Assembly (NCBI RefSeq): GCF_949628265.1
Contig: NC_088790.1
Span: 28,090,545 to 28,154,544 of the forward strand
Origin: Cloeon dipterum
Taxonomy: Eukaryota; Arthropoda; Insecta; Ephemeroptera; Baetidae
Direction of reading: 5' to 3'
DNA length: 64,000 nucleotides
Both the position numbers and the translations under genes were made by a program. Positions 11,229 through 21,987 of the stretch are shown here, in pieces. The notes below the pieces were generated by a model. That model searched no databases, was not told the DNA's origin, and saw nothing but the letters and a program-made list of their open reading frames with translations. Every line of letters starts with the position of its first letter. Within the stretch, counting starts at the first letter, position 1.

Positions 11229-12586
11229 TGAATTGAATCAAATAAGTGAAATAATAAAATTTATCATTTTTATTCTCCTTTAAAACTGCAACGTTTATAA
11301 AGTTAATAAAACTTATTATTAAAATATTTTTTATATGAATTGACGGCTATTTTAATAGTTAATTTTATTAATTATATATCATTTTTTGTTATCTTTTATT
11401 TTATAATAATTTTCCTGCTATAGAAACGACTAATTTAATGAGCACAAGTCTTAATTTACCAGTTGTTTGGCAAGTTTGACTTCAAGTAGTATCATTATTT
11501 CTTAGCTGGATATCTATACACCCCACCCCAAAAATATAAAAAACTGTCGAAATATAAATAAAAATACCAACAAAAACTTACATCTTCATAGATTTAGAAA
11601 GATAATTTGACTTAAACCCTCATAAAAACAATTTAAATTGCGAGAAAAATTTCATGCCACGTGGCACTTCCCCTTCAACTTGTCGTTGATTTTAAGACGG
11701 CTTTTGGCTGTCTTTAAGACGAGTTAGAGCATTTTGGCTTTTTCAAACGGTTAAGTGAGGCTGATTTACAATTGCATGGCTCATATTATGCTCTCTTGAC
11801 CTATTACGGTGGTTCGACTACAAAAAACGCCTTCTTTTTAATTTTTTCTTTAACCTGGCCAAAAGCCCACCCCTGGGACTTCAGAAGGGGCGGATCTCTG
11901 CTCCCTCTACAACCTCGATCCAGTCTAAAATAATTAGAATTAACCAAACTTTGATCGAATTTGACTGAATCTAAATAAAATAAAAAAAATAATGTCACTG
12001 GATTCCTGCTGAAAAGATTCCAGACGCCTCTTGAAATTCAGTATTTCATTTATGTAATAGACGTTTTGATTTCCTCCCTTAAACTGCTCTAAACTCCACC
12101 CCTATAAGAAACGTCTTAAGATATAGTAAATTCTGCGTTCTTTCTGAGAAGAGTTTGGTTCTGATTGGCTGCCGATTCCCCTCTATACTTCCCACGTGGC
12201 GGGTGAATTTTCCCTCCCCTACTAGTCCAAGAGCCAATCAGAGCGTTTATTTGCGTAAAATCTTAACTTTTATCAAAAAAGGGGTGGATTTTAGAAATTT
12301 AATTAAATAAAACGAAATTAATAAAACTGTTAAACATGCAGGGTGTAATTTTTTCCCCATCACTTTTTACACTCGTCATAATTATATTTATGCCTAAATA
12401 AGCGCATTTTGAAAAAAGGGAGAGAGTAAAAGAGAAAGAAATGATAAAAATTACTCGTCTCTGTTTAAATAATTTACTTGTCCATTCCGTCAAAAGCCAA
12501 TAAATCCAATACAACGTGTATATAAAAGATGCTTTAGATAAAAGTGAATAAGAATAAATATCAAGATCTTGACTGGTTTTAATTTG
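11229..12586. other. Intergenic DNA with a CCAAT-box pair
   Basis: AT-rich DNA with no coding frame. The one item of note is the pair of inverted CCAAT boxes at 12161-12241 (listed separately), next to a CACGTG palindrome. Confidence 0.5.
12161..12241. promoter_or_regulatory. Inverted CCAAT-box pair around a CACGTG site
   Basis: CTGATTGGCT (12161-12170) and its exact reverse complement AGCCAATCAG (12232-12241) flank CCCACGTGGC at 12191-12200. CCAAT boxes are bound by NF-Y and CACGTG by bHLH factors. The three-site arrangement suggests a regulatory module or a decayed inverted repeat. Confidence 0.35.
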
Positions 12587-12594
12587 CTTTCAAG

Positions 12595-12845
12595 CAGCGG
12601 GGGCCAGATGTAGGATAAAATTGGCTCGCACTGCGCAGATGCAAGATGGCGTGTAAATGTGGGAACCAAAAAGCTCTCTTTGGATTGCCGTACGAGTTTC
12701 AAGAGTTGGCTTTTACGATCCAAAAGACACAATTAGTTAAGAGGAATGCAAATTATCCGTCACAATATTGACCAAAACTTGCTTATTTTCGCGTGACCAT
12801 TTTTTCGCGCCATATCTGCGCGTCACACGAATCTGGCCCCCGCTC
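12595..12845 (+). mobile_element. hAT-like MITE, family C copy 1, with 8-bp target duplication
   Basis: Ends are CAGCGGGGGCCAGAT and (inverted) ATCTGGCCCCCGCTC. The 8 bases before it (12587-12594) and after it (12846-12853) are both CTTTCAAG, an exact target-site duplication. CAG-type ends with 8-bp duplications fit the hAT superfamily. Inside, an ATG near 12645 opens a frame (MACKCGNQKALFGLP...) shared without indels by the other copies. Confidence 0.9.
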
Positions 12846-15800
12846 CTTTCAAGCTATACACTGCGGATATGAAGCGCAAAAACTTGTTAGTATATATATA
12901 TATAGGGGTTCATGATCTGAGTGAACCAAACTGCTTGATTGGCTGCCATAAATCTATAGAAAAAGGAAAGCAGTCCCTTGTGCATGATTTTCGGGCAGAA
13001 CTGATTGTGAAGTGCAATATAACATAACGATGCAAAAAGCGGTCGATATTCTCGGGGCGAAAACGAAAATTGGCGCTGTTGCTATACACACGTAGCGTTG
13101 GTTTTTCGTAATGCTGTTTCGTTCATCGCTGGTCGGTCGGTCGGTCGGCCGCGGCCGCGCAGTCGACCATAACGGCCGCGAAGAGCGCAAGAAAAAAATG
13201 TTGGCATTATTTTTATGTGCCGTCAGATGCAAAGGGAACATATTACATATATAAAAACGACCATCATCATCATTGTTGATGCGTGCATGCCGAGCTAGCG
13301 CGATAAAAAGGCTAATAATGCGTCTCCGCCGCCGCGAGATGAGTCACAGAGCACTTTTTCTTCCCTTGGCGCGGCGAAAGGTCGTAAAAAGCAGTCAAAT
13401 CTCGGCGGCTGTACACTTTAGTGCAAAGCAAACATTTCTCTCGCCAGTAATTACATACGGAGCGGGCTGCTTGATTACAAACTGGACAAAAAACAAAGAG
13501 TGCCCACACATTTCCGAATTGGAGGTCGAGACAGCAGAGCCTTTATAAACACACTTTAATCTCTTTCGAGGAAGTAGTATGAAGAACTTGTCAAGTGATG
13601 AACAAACAAAACTCACGGTAATGCGACACGAGCCAAAGTATAAAGTCAACATGGATTTTTTACTGATTCGACCTTGTGAAGACTATGCAATGTACGAGAA
13701 GTGAAGTGGCATATGAATACATTTAAAACAACAATCAACTAACAGAAATTAAGTATTTTTTAAAAATTTTAAACGCAGAGAAATGTAAAAAACGCATAAT
13801 CACTATCTTATCTAGACTTCAAAATAAAAACAAAAGGCAAATTTTATCAAAGGGAGCGAGATACGACGAAAAGAAGCCTAGAATTGAGTTTCTCCAGGCA
13901 AACGAAACCAAGAACAATCATTTCTGGCCAATGAACTCGAAATTCCCGCCCTAGTTGGCGCAGGAGGTGTGTTTTCCAGCCCCTAAACATGATCCCAGAT
14001 ATTCAGAACTAACAATTATCCACCCAATTTGGGTCAGAGCCACTCGAATTCGTACCAATGTTAAGGAACCTAATTATCAGGGGTCAAAAACCCTGAAATC
14101 TCTCACTTAAGTGCATAAGGGAGGTTTACGTCGGTCACGTGCGCATGTTGCTGATCAGGTGAGCGGAATGAAGAGGGGAGGACACCCCCTGAAGCGCATG
14201 TGTGACACAATAAGCATTGTTAGAAAATTGGGGCCCTCCATGATTACAATGGTGTCGCGCAGTAGGCGTTCTCTCTTTGTTCCGTTCATCTTACCCTGAA
14301 ATACTTATCAGGGCTGGTCTTAAAAGCAAAAAATAGCGATGAACTTGATCAGCATGATTAATTTTTACTAGTACATTACTAATTAATGATGAATAATTTT
14401 TATTGGTAAATGATAACTCTTGGGCTCGGGAGTAAATTAAATAAAATTTTAAATTGTCCCTAAATTCAGAATAAAAAAGAATAAATAAAAATTAGCAAAT
14501 ATTTTGTTTCACAGGTTATACAAATTATATATTTTCCTGAATAATTGAAAATTACTAAGCCGTTCCTTGGGCATGGCCTGGAACTGCCTTTCGTTAAAAA
14601 AAAAACAATTTCTTAGAGAGCTCTGTTCGGTCTGTTCAATAAAAAATATACATGCCCTCTTTAAATTTCGAAACTTCCTGGAAAGCGCTGTTAGGGAGAT
14701 TAAGAAAATGATCTTAAGCAGCATGAATAAATTAACGACACGGAGCTAATTGTGGAATTAATTATAATTTCCGTCGGCCCAGGGGCCAGAAGCGTTTTCA
14801 GCCTCGCGCTTTTTCACGACAGGCGTATAATTTAAAGCCGGGCTGCGAGTTTCTTACAGATTGTAAATCTAATTATACTGCTCCCGCCGAGCACGTGTAA
14901 TTAGGCCCCGTTTATGACTGCCTCGAGTATCATTTTTTCCCCCGAATTTACTGCATCGCAGCTCCTGCTCTTTAACGCCGGGGATGACCAGAGGGCGGAG
15001 ACCGAAATTGCTGACAACCAGAATAACCGAAAATTGCGGCTATTTTTTGCTCGGCATAAAATTAAACAGAAGATGTTTACGATCTCACAACAGTGTTTGT
15101 TGTGGTTTTGCTTTTGCACACTGACACCGGGCCTATTATTATTTAGAAGAGTACAGTTGGCGCTCGAAACACATTTCGACATCAAAGAAAAAAAGAAAGC
15201 TGGCTCTATTTTGAACTGCGAGCGCGCGCGTATTAGCATTTTGTTTTTCTGCTCGGCGGCCTTGAAAAAAATAATTAAAAACACTCCCCCGAAATTTACA
15301 ACTAGGTATAGCGTGGCCTTGAAATCTGGTTTTTCCCGGTTCGATTTTTTCACTGTGTCAAAAGGAAACTGCTTTTTTCCGATCCACGTCCGTAGGCTTG
15401 ATTATTTTTATTGATATCAGCAGAGCATCATCATTTTTGTACATATGTGTTTTGCTTTTTTTTTCCTCTCTCTCTCTCCAACTCGCTGCGATACACACAA
15501 TGAGAAGGAAGGAAGCGGTCAAACCAGTTTTCTGCTGCTGGGCTGGAGCCGCGCGCTGTCAAATCCGAGGGAATCATCTCTCTCTACGCGCTTGGTACAT
15601 AGAGGAACGAACACGGAAAAAAAGTGATGCAAAAAGTCTGTCGGATTTATGGCTTGCCCGCGCATTTTAATATCGTGGAACGGGTTTCTCTTCCTAAAAA
15701 CTGGCTCGGCTTTTCAATCTGCTTGGCCCAAAAAGTCGAACGACCATTGTTCCCATTTCGCAGTGTTCAGTGAATTTATTTGCATCATTGATTCAATACT

Positions 15801-16455
15801 CGCAGAGCTGCTGGGAATTCGAGACCACCAAATTTTTTTCACAATTTTCCCGTTGAATGATTTTGTTTGTTTGTTTTCTAACAAAAAATAAGGAATTGCG
15901 CTGGAAATTTTATATTAATTTATATTGCTCAACTCTGCAGCGAATTGCCCAGAAAATATTGGATTCTTTAATTGTGACATCAAAGAAAAATTTCCTTACC
16001 AGTTCTTACAGTTTAAAAGTCAATTACTATCTTCTAAAAGACCTTGAGGGCCAAGAAAAATTCCAAGTTGTTTTTATTTACGTCGGAAATGATTGGAATT
16101 CGACCTTTAAGCTTAACATCGTGTGGGATACACTGCAGACCCCTTTGAAACGGAAATGTTTAATTTCTGTAACAATCAATTAAATTAATAAATAATTGTT
16201 TTTGAGGTGTAATTAGTTTACTTTGTCATAAATAATTAAAAATCCTACTGTCCTGGTCACATTGTCATATTTTTTGATAAATGAAAAAGGAGTTTGGGAG
16301 AGCTATTAATTTAAAAACATTTGTTAATAGATTAAAATTTTAAATTAGTGTTATATTTGTTTAAAAATTATTTGTAGGCAAAAAATAAAATCGATATTCA
16401 GAGAGAAAAATCAAAAAGAAAACCTTGTTAATATTACTGTTTATTGCTCATTTAA
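12846..16455. other. Intergenic DNA with a GC-rich island at 13.1-13.4 kb
   Basis: The island at about 13080-13390 has (GGTC)n near 13133 followed by gcggccgcggccgcg-like sequence, then (CAT)n near 13262. Outside it the DNA is AT-rich. Open frames at 13273-13548, 14914-15414 and 15857-16183 lack codon bias, domains and splice context. No RNA gene recognised. Confidence 0.5.
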
Positions 16456-16891
16456 AGAGGAATGATAGTGCGAAAGCCTGGAAAATGCTTGTTGCCATAA
16501 TGCATAAACTCGTCCCTTAGGATTCAGTTAAGGCCTAAATTGACCTAAGAAGCAGTGTAATTTTTTGAGAAAATTTGCTGGAAAGTTAAAGTGCTTTTCA
16601 AATGGTAATGGCTGTCTCCTTACTTGAAATCCGATTTAATTTCAAAACCAAGAGTTTCCCCAATAAGTGGCATACACCGTTGGACAGATCTCGACGAGAG
16701 GAATCGGAATATGCCAAGAAAATATGTTCAAGCACTGTACATTTTGGAGAAAATTGGCAAAGTTTGAATTTTTACTGTAGGAAGGTCCTCTTTTACTATT
16801 GCAAATTGTTGATCAAATTGTTTATCGATCAATCGTTTATGGCATCAACAATTCAAAATTATTTTCAATTGTTGCCCTGTATCATTCCGCT
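16456..16891 (+). mobile_element. TTAA-type element, family B copy 3
   Basis: Same orientation as copy 1 and closely similar through its length. TTAA precedes AGAGGAATGATA at 16452-16455. The right end CATTCCGCT is followed by TTTAAT, so the right duplication is blurred by a base. The open frame 16602-17093 starts inside this element and is not a gene. Confidence 0.85.
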
Positions 16892-19363
16892 TTTAATAAA
16901 CGTAATCTGTTGCGGATCGCTTTTATTCAGAGTTTTTATCCAGATTTTATCATTTTTTTTTAATATTTTGCTGCTACATAGAAGACAAAAAAACCACACT
17001 CCTCGTTCGTCTCGTTGTCACGCAATTAGGCAGAAGCTCCACAGAGTCACAGTCAAAAACACTCCAAGCACTGTTGAAGGAGTGGTGCCGTAGAGAAATT
17101 TCAAAGCCTTGAGCCTTGTTTGTCTGCAGAAAGACACTATTTGCCTTGAATTTATTTTCTTGTGTTTGCTATAGCAAAATGTGCGGTCAACGATGACTCA
17201 CTGCCGAGTTTATTTACACCAATTCACACAGTTTCGGTGCTTTAGAAAACAATCTATGTTTTCGCCACATTATTTGCCACGCGAGAAGCCAACTTACAAA
17301 TTTTCACTTTCGCTGTTTGTTGGTGTTGGTGCGGCGGCCGGCTAAAGGCTTGACGGACGGCGACAAGGAGCCGGCATTGTGTGCGCGTCGTGTATGTACT
17401 ACTACACACTGCAAAAAGTGCTCCTCCCGGCTTCATGTACATACGTATATTACATACACACACACACACACACACGCGGCGGACGCGAGTTGGCTCTGGC
17501 CCGAGAGCTTCTCAGATGCAGCGCAGCATTTATTATATATTGAAAGCCGCCCGCTCGCTCGTTCGCTCGCTCGCTCGCCTGCGCCTGGCAACAGAAAAGC
17601 AGAGAGAATAATAATAATCGTCATCGTCGCTTTGATCCACGCCACCGAGGGGGATGAATAAACTGATTGAGCGAAAATGCTGCTGCACTTCCATTCAAGC
17701 CGGCCTTTTGCTTCCACCGAAATTAATGCGCTTTGTTGCTGGGCGAACGGACTGGCACCATTATCCGCGCCTCGCGAGTCGCGACCCACGTCTCTTTTTT
17801 CTCTCGCGAGCGAGCGCCCTGCGGTGCGCACGTAGGCCGCAGGAAACGAAAACCGGCTGAAAATTGAAATTTCGATAAGATGTGAGTGAGGTTGACCGCC
17901 GACCATAGGCGAAAGACTGACTCAGACAGATTTTGTGGTGAAATTTTGGCATTAAATTTAAACACGTGCTCAAGTAATTCGAATCACATCCGAAATTCCC
18001 TATAAATCCAAGTTATATAGAACAAAATCCACCCCTGCGTGAGTGGTAAATATTTGTTAACCATGGGAAACTCTTCTTCCGTCCACTGGCGAGCAAGAAA
18101 TCTTTCAAAAAATATTTTTAATAAAATCAAATATTAACAGGACCTAAATGGAATCTCTTATGGTCATGTAGAATTCTCAGGGCCTTATCATGACTTCCTG
18201 ACTCCATCTTGACGCTTAAAATAATTAAATTTGCCAAATGTAACAAATTTACGTGTTGTTTTATAGGTCTTTGAACAAATTTTGAGTTTAAATTTGAAAT
18301 TGCTATTATTTTAAATTACTCATTTAGCTGAAGCAATTTTTAAAAATTAATGGAGTAAACGTTGGCGACAGATTTATCGGTTTAACTTGATATTAGGATG
18401 AGTATCCGTTCATAAAATATACAAATGTGAAAAAAGGCGGTAAAAAACGTGAAATTTAAAAATTTGAAGTGAAATTTTTGCAAATATCCCAATTAAAACT
18501 AGAAATTTTAATTAAATTTAAACTAAATTACAATATTTGCCATGGAAAATCCCCAAATTAAATAAAAAATATTAAAACAGTTTACCAAATCCCCTTAAAA
18601 ACAAAATTTAAATAGAAATATTTTCAATTTTCAAAATTAGATCAATCCAAACGTTTTTTAGAGGCTGTATTAGGTGAACCGAGATTAAATACGTCCTCCA
18701 AAATGTTGACTTAACGTTTTTTTGTGCACATAAATAGTTTTGAAAAACTCCCTCCTAATTAAACATAAAAAACACAACGCAGCATTGAACAGAGTGTAAA
18801 TAAAAAATGTCCTCCCAAACTCACTCACTCACTCTCTCTTTCTCGTCTGCGGGGAGAGGAAATAATAATCAGATTCGCAAAGTGAATCATTTGCACGGCA
18901 AGGGGAGCGTGTGTAATGCAATTGGCGAGAAAAGCGAGTTGAAATGCTGAGGCTCGCTCGTCTCCCTGCTCGATTTGTTGCGCCGTCGTCAATAAAAAGG
19001 AGCTAAACAAGTCGGCAGAGATAAAATCTCTTTCTGCCAGAGCGAAATTGCAGCAGCCTCTCGGATAATGATCTAGCATTTTTCTCGCCCTTAAAACCGG
19101 CGGTGGCAGAGGGATGTGTGGAATATAATATTATATTATCCACACACACACACGCACAAACCTAAAACACGGGGCCTCATCTCCCCTCGCACAAACACAT
19201 ATTACGCAGGCGGCTGCGGGGAGGACGCAAAGCCAGAGCCTCCTTGCACAGGCTTAGCACTAATGTAATTAAAGTCTTGAAAGCAGAGGATCGATCAAAG
19301 CCCGTCTTAAGCAGCGAGTACTGCGTACAGCCCTTGTTTGCTGACTCGAAAGTATTTTTAAAG
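16892..19363. other. Intergenic DNA with GC-rich island at 17.3-17.9 kb
   Basis: The island contains (CA)n at about 17455-17475 and (CGCT)n near 17550-17580, as in the other islands. Beyond 17.97 kb the DNA is AT-rich and featureless to about 18.8 kb. A (CACT)/(CTCT) run lies at 18822-18845 and a (CA)n run near 19140-19155. Open frames here are low-complexity and overlap each other on both strands. Confidence 0.5.
17455..17475. repeat. (CA)n microsatellite
   Basis: An uninterrupted CA dinucleotide run of about ten units within the CpG-rich island. Confidence 0.9.
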
Positions 19364-19739
19364 TTAAAGATCGTCTTTGACGAGGTTTCTGAGCACACCA
19401 ATCGATTCTTGAGGGTCGAATTAGGTAGAGTGGATGTTTTTTCCGACCATAAAGGGCAGCATGACGTGCGAACTTTTTTCCCGCCAAAACAATATGAATT
19501 CGAGAACTGCGCATGCGTGAGAGCTAACAGGATCTGACAAATAAGTCGTTCTCTCTGCAAGTGCTCAAACCAGCTCTGACGCATGCGCAGTTCTCGCATA
19601 TAGGTTCTTATGGTTTTGGCGGGAAAAAAGTTCGCACGTTGCGCTGGACTTTTTGGTCGGAAAAATTATCCACTTAACCTAATTCGATCCTCAAGAATTG
19701 ATTGGTGTGCTCAGAAACTTCGTCAAAGACGTTCTTTAA
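19364..19739. mobile_element. Foldback element, family D copy 1
   Basis: Left end TTAAAGATCGTCTTTGACG and right end CGTCAAAGACGTTCTTTAA are inverted, and the arms run about 150 bases each ('ctgagcacaccaatcgattc' against its complement near 19700). Inner arm ends carry gcgcatgcgt-type sequences around a loop at about 19530-19570. No transposase. A second copy lies at 51725-51985. Confidence 0.9.
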
Positions 19740-21486
19740 GCGAAAATTTGCAATGAAAAATAATTACTGTGCCTATTTTTGAATAGGATTGGAGCTTGCC
19801 GGTCATAGGGGGCGTGGTGCGTCGCCATATTGTATTCCCTCGACCTGATTTCAACGCGGAACAGTTCGATCTCACGTACATCAAAGTATTTTTTAAGACG
19901 GAAAAACCCAATGCCAAAAGTCGAAGGGATCCTCCCTCTGGAGAAGGTTTATTATATAAGTCTATTCTTGCAAAGACAAAGAATATATAGAAAGCTTTTT
20001 AAAGCGCGACAACTCGAGAGAAAGACATGTGGAGACAGGCGGTAGTTTGAGCCATATTTTTTGTCTTCTGTCAAACCTTTGTACTCAACAAAGACGGTCT
20101 CGGTATACAATGGATATTTTCACACTAACCCGGAAAATATGAAAAATATTACATTTTTTCAAAAGCTTTTGAAAATCGGCCCCACGGTGAGATGGTCCTG
20201 GTTGCACGTATAGTCCTATAGTCACAGCTGGATGCGTTAAAAAATTGTTCACGGACTAAAAGTACATAAAACACATTTATGAGAGTTGGTTGGCCAGCAC
20301 AAAAGCAGCCCCCACGTTCGCTCTCGCACTCTCAGCAGGCAACATTTCATTTTTCCAATCCTATTAAACACGATCCGCTGCCTCCTGAAGACTGATAAAC
20401 CACTTTTCTTTGATGAGAAATCCTACTCCGATATTTAAAGAAGCGTAAATACACAAAGTAATGACTGTAAAATGTATTGTAACTTGTAACGGAAAGACAA
20501 AATTAATAAATTGGTCGCATGAATGATATTTTAACCGTGCACTACTTTTGCAAAATTTCTGGTGCTTAGAGAAATTAAATTCTTATATTTATAAAACAGA
20601 AAAATCCTTGCTTTTGTATTTTGGGGAAACAAATCGAGAGTAAAACTATTTTTGTTGCAAATATCTCTAATAAATTTTGCAAAAAATTTGGCTACGATAT
20701 TTCCTTAGAAATTACGTCCAGAAATTAAATAAAAACTATTCCACACCTTTCGTTTGTCTTATTTAATATTTTTTGTTGTTGCCATGCGGCGGGCCTCTTG
20801 TTTCGAAATTTTCGGCTGCTGAGAAGCGAATTTGCATGACAATCGCTTTTAGGAATACGCACTCATGTAACTCTGCTGAGATGTTATTTGTGTTCCTTTG
20901 TTTCCAGCTTTTAATTCGTGCATGTATCGGTGCTGTTGGCTGTTGTAAAAAGCGCGGATGCGTGAAAATCCGCATTTTCGTCAGAATGATAAACAAAGGG
21001 GAAACCCTGCTTCTGGAGAACGCTTCCAGTTAAAAGGAAATTAACAAACGAGCACGCGGTGATAGCATCTTTTTCAAAAGAAAACAAATTGACCGCGACA
21101 CTGAATCACTTTTGAGTGCATTTCAGCGAAACAACAAAGTGCAATTATCCGGTTTCTGCGGAAGGAATTATAAATTATCTCTTTCGTGGTCTAACGAGAC
21201 GGTGCAAAAAGGAAAAAAATATCGAACGAGTGAGTTTGTGGAAGGCCGGGGTTTTTGTTTCCTTGGATCATCCTAAAAAAAAAAACACCAATTTATAAGG
21301 ATGAAAAAGCTTATTAATTAACAGTAACGTTTGGAGCTGTTTATTATTTTAATTGTTTCGAAGAAATTAAAGACTATTAAAACGGTTTACGCGCGCACTG
21401 TCCCTGTAGATGATATAAACTGATTGATATAAGTATTTTTATAAAATAAAAAAAAACATTCAAAGATAAAATAATGAAACATGTAA
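19740..21486. other. Intergenic DNA
   Basis: Contains weak open frames at 19796-19990 and 20773-21033 without domain, repeat partner or splice context. Otherwise AT-rich. I see no RNA gene. Confidence 0.5.
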
Positions 21487-21730
21487 GAAGAGTTGGCTGC
21501 TTTGAAAATATATATGGTTAGGAAAGTTTCCGTACTAGAAATCTTATTTTATTTCACAACAAAGAGTTTCCTCAAATGATTTCACACACCGTTGGACAGA
21601 TTGAGGAATGATATCGAAATCTTCCAAGAGAATATATTTATAGCCAGAAGGTGTAAATTTAAAGGGAATTGGCAAGATGTAATATTTTTCGATTGTCACT
21701 TTAAAATTACGCCGTTTGTGCTCCTTTTGG
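21487..21730 (+). mobile_element. Family B fragment
   Basis: Diverged but collinear with the middle of family B: 'ggaaagttt', 'agagtttcc', 'acaccgttggacaga' and 'ggaattggcaa' occur in the same order and spacing as in 8040-8250. Both ends are missing, and family C has inserted immediately downstream. Confidence 0.6.
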
Positions 21731-21752
21731 CGTCGAAAATTTATAGAAAACG

Positions 21753-21979
21753 CAGCGGGGTCCAGATGTGCGATAAAATTGGTTCGCACTGCGCAGATCC
21801 AAGATGGCGTCTGAATGCGGGAAACAAAAAGCTCTCTTTGGATTGCCGTGCGAGTCTCAAGAGTTTGTTCTTACGATCCAAAAGACACAATTAGTACAAA
21901 AGTAATGCTCAATATTGACGAAAAATTGCTTCTTTTCGCGCATTTTCACGTGACCCTTTTTTCTGCGCGTCCCCCGCTG
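21753..21979 (+). mobile_element. hAT-like MITE, family C copy 2
   Basis: Starts CAGCGGGGTCCAGAT and ends CCCCCGCTG. Flanking 8-mers are AGAAAACG (21745-21752) and AGAAAATG (21980-21987), a 7/8 target duplication. The internal frame starting ATGGCGTCTG near 21804 reads MASECGKQKALFGLP onward without indels relative to the other copies. Confidence 0.88.
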
Positions 21980-21987
21980 AGAAAATG

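Noticed and set aside
14914-15414. 166-residue plus-strand open frame and a 150-residue frame opposite it
   Set aside because: No domain, no codon bias, no splice or promoter context, and both strands are open over the same stretch, which suggests chance.
16602-17093. 163-residue plus-strand open frame
   Set aside because: Starts inside transposon family B and runs out of it; the other family B copies do not keep it.
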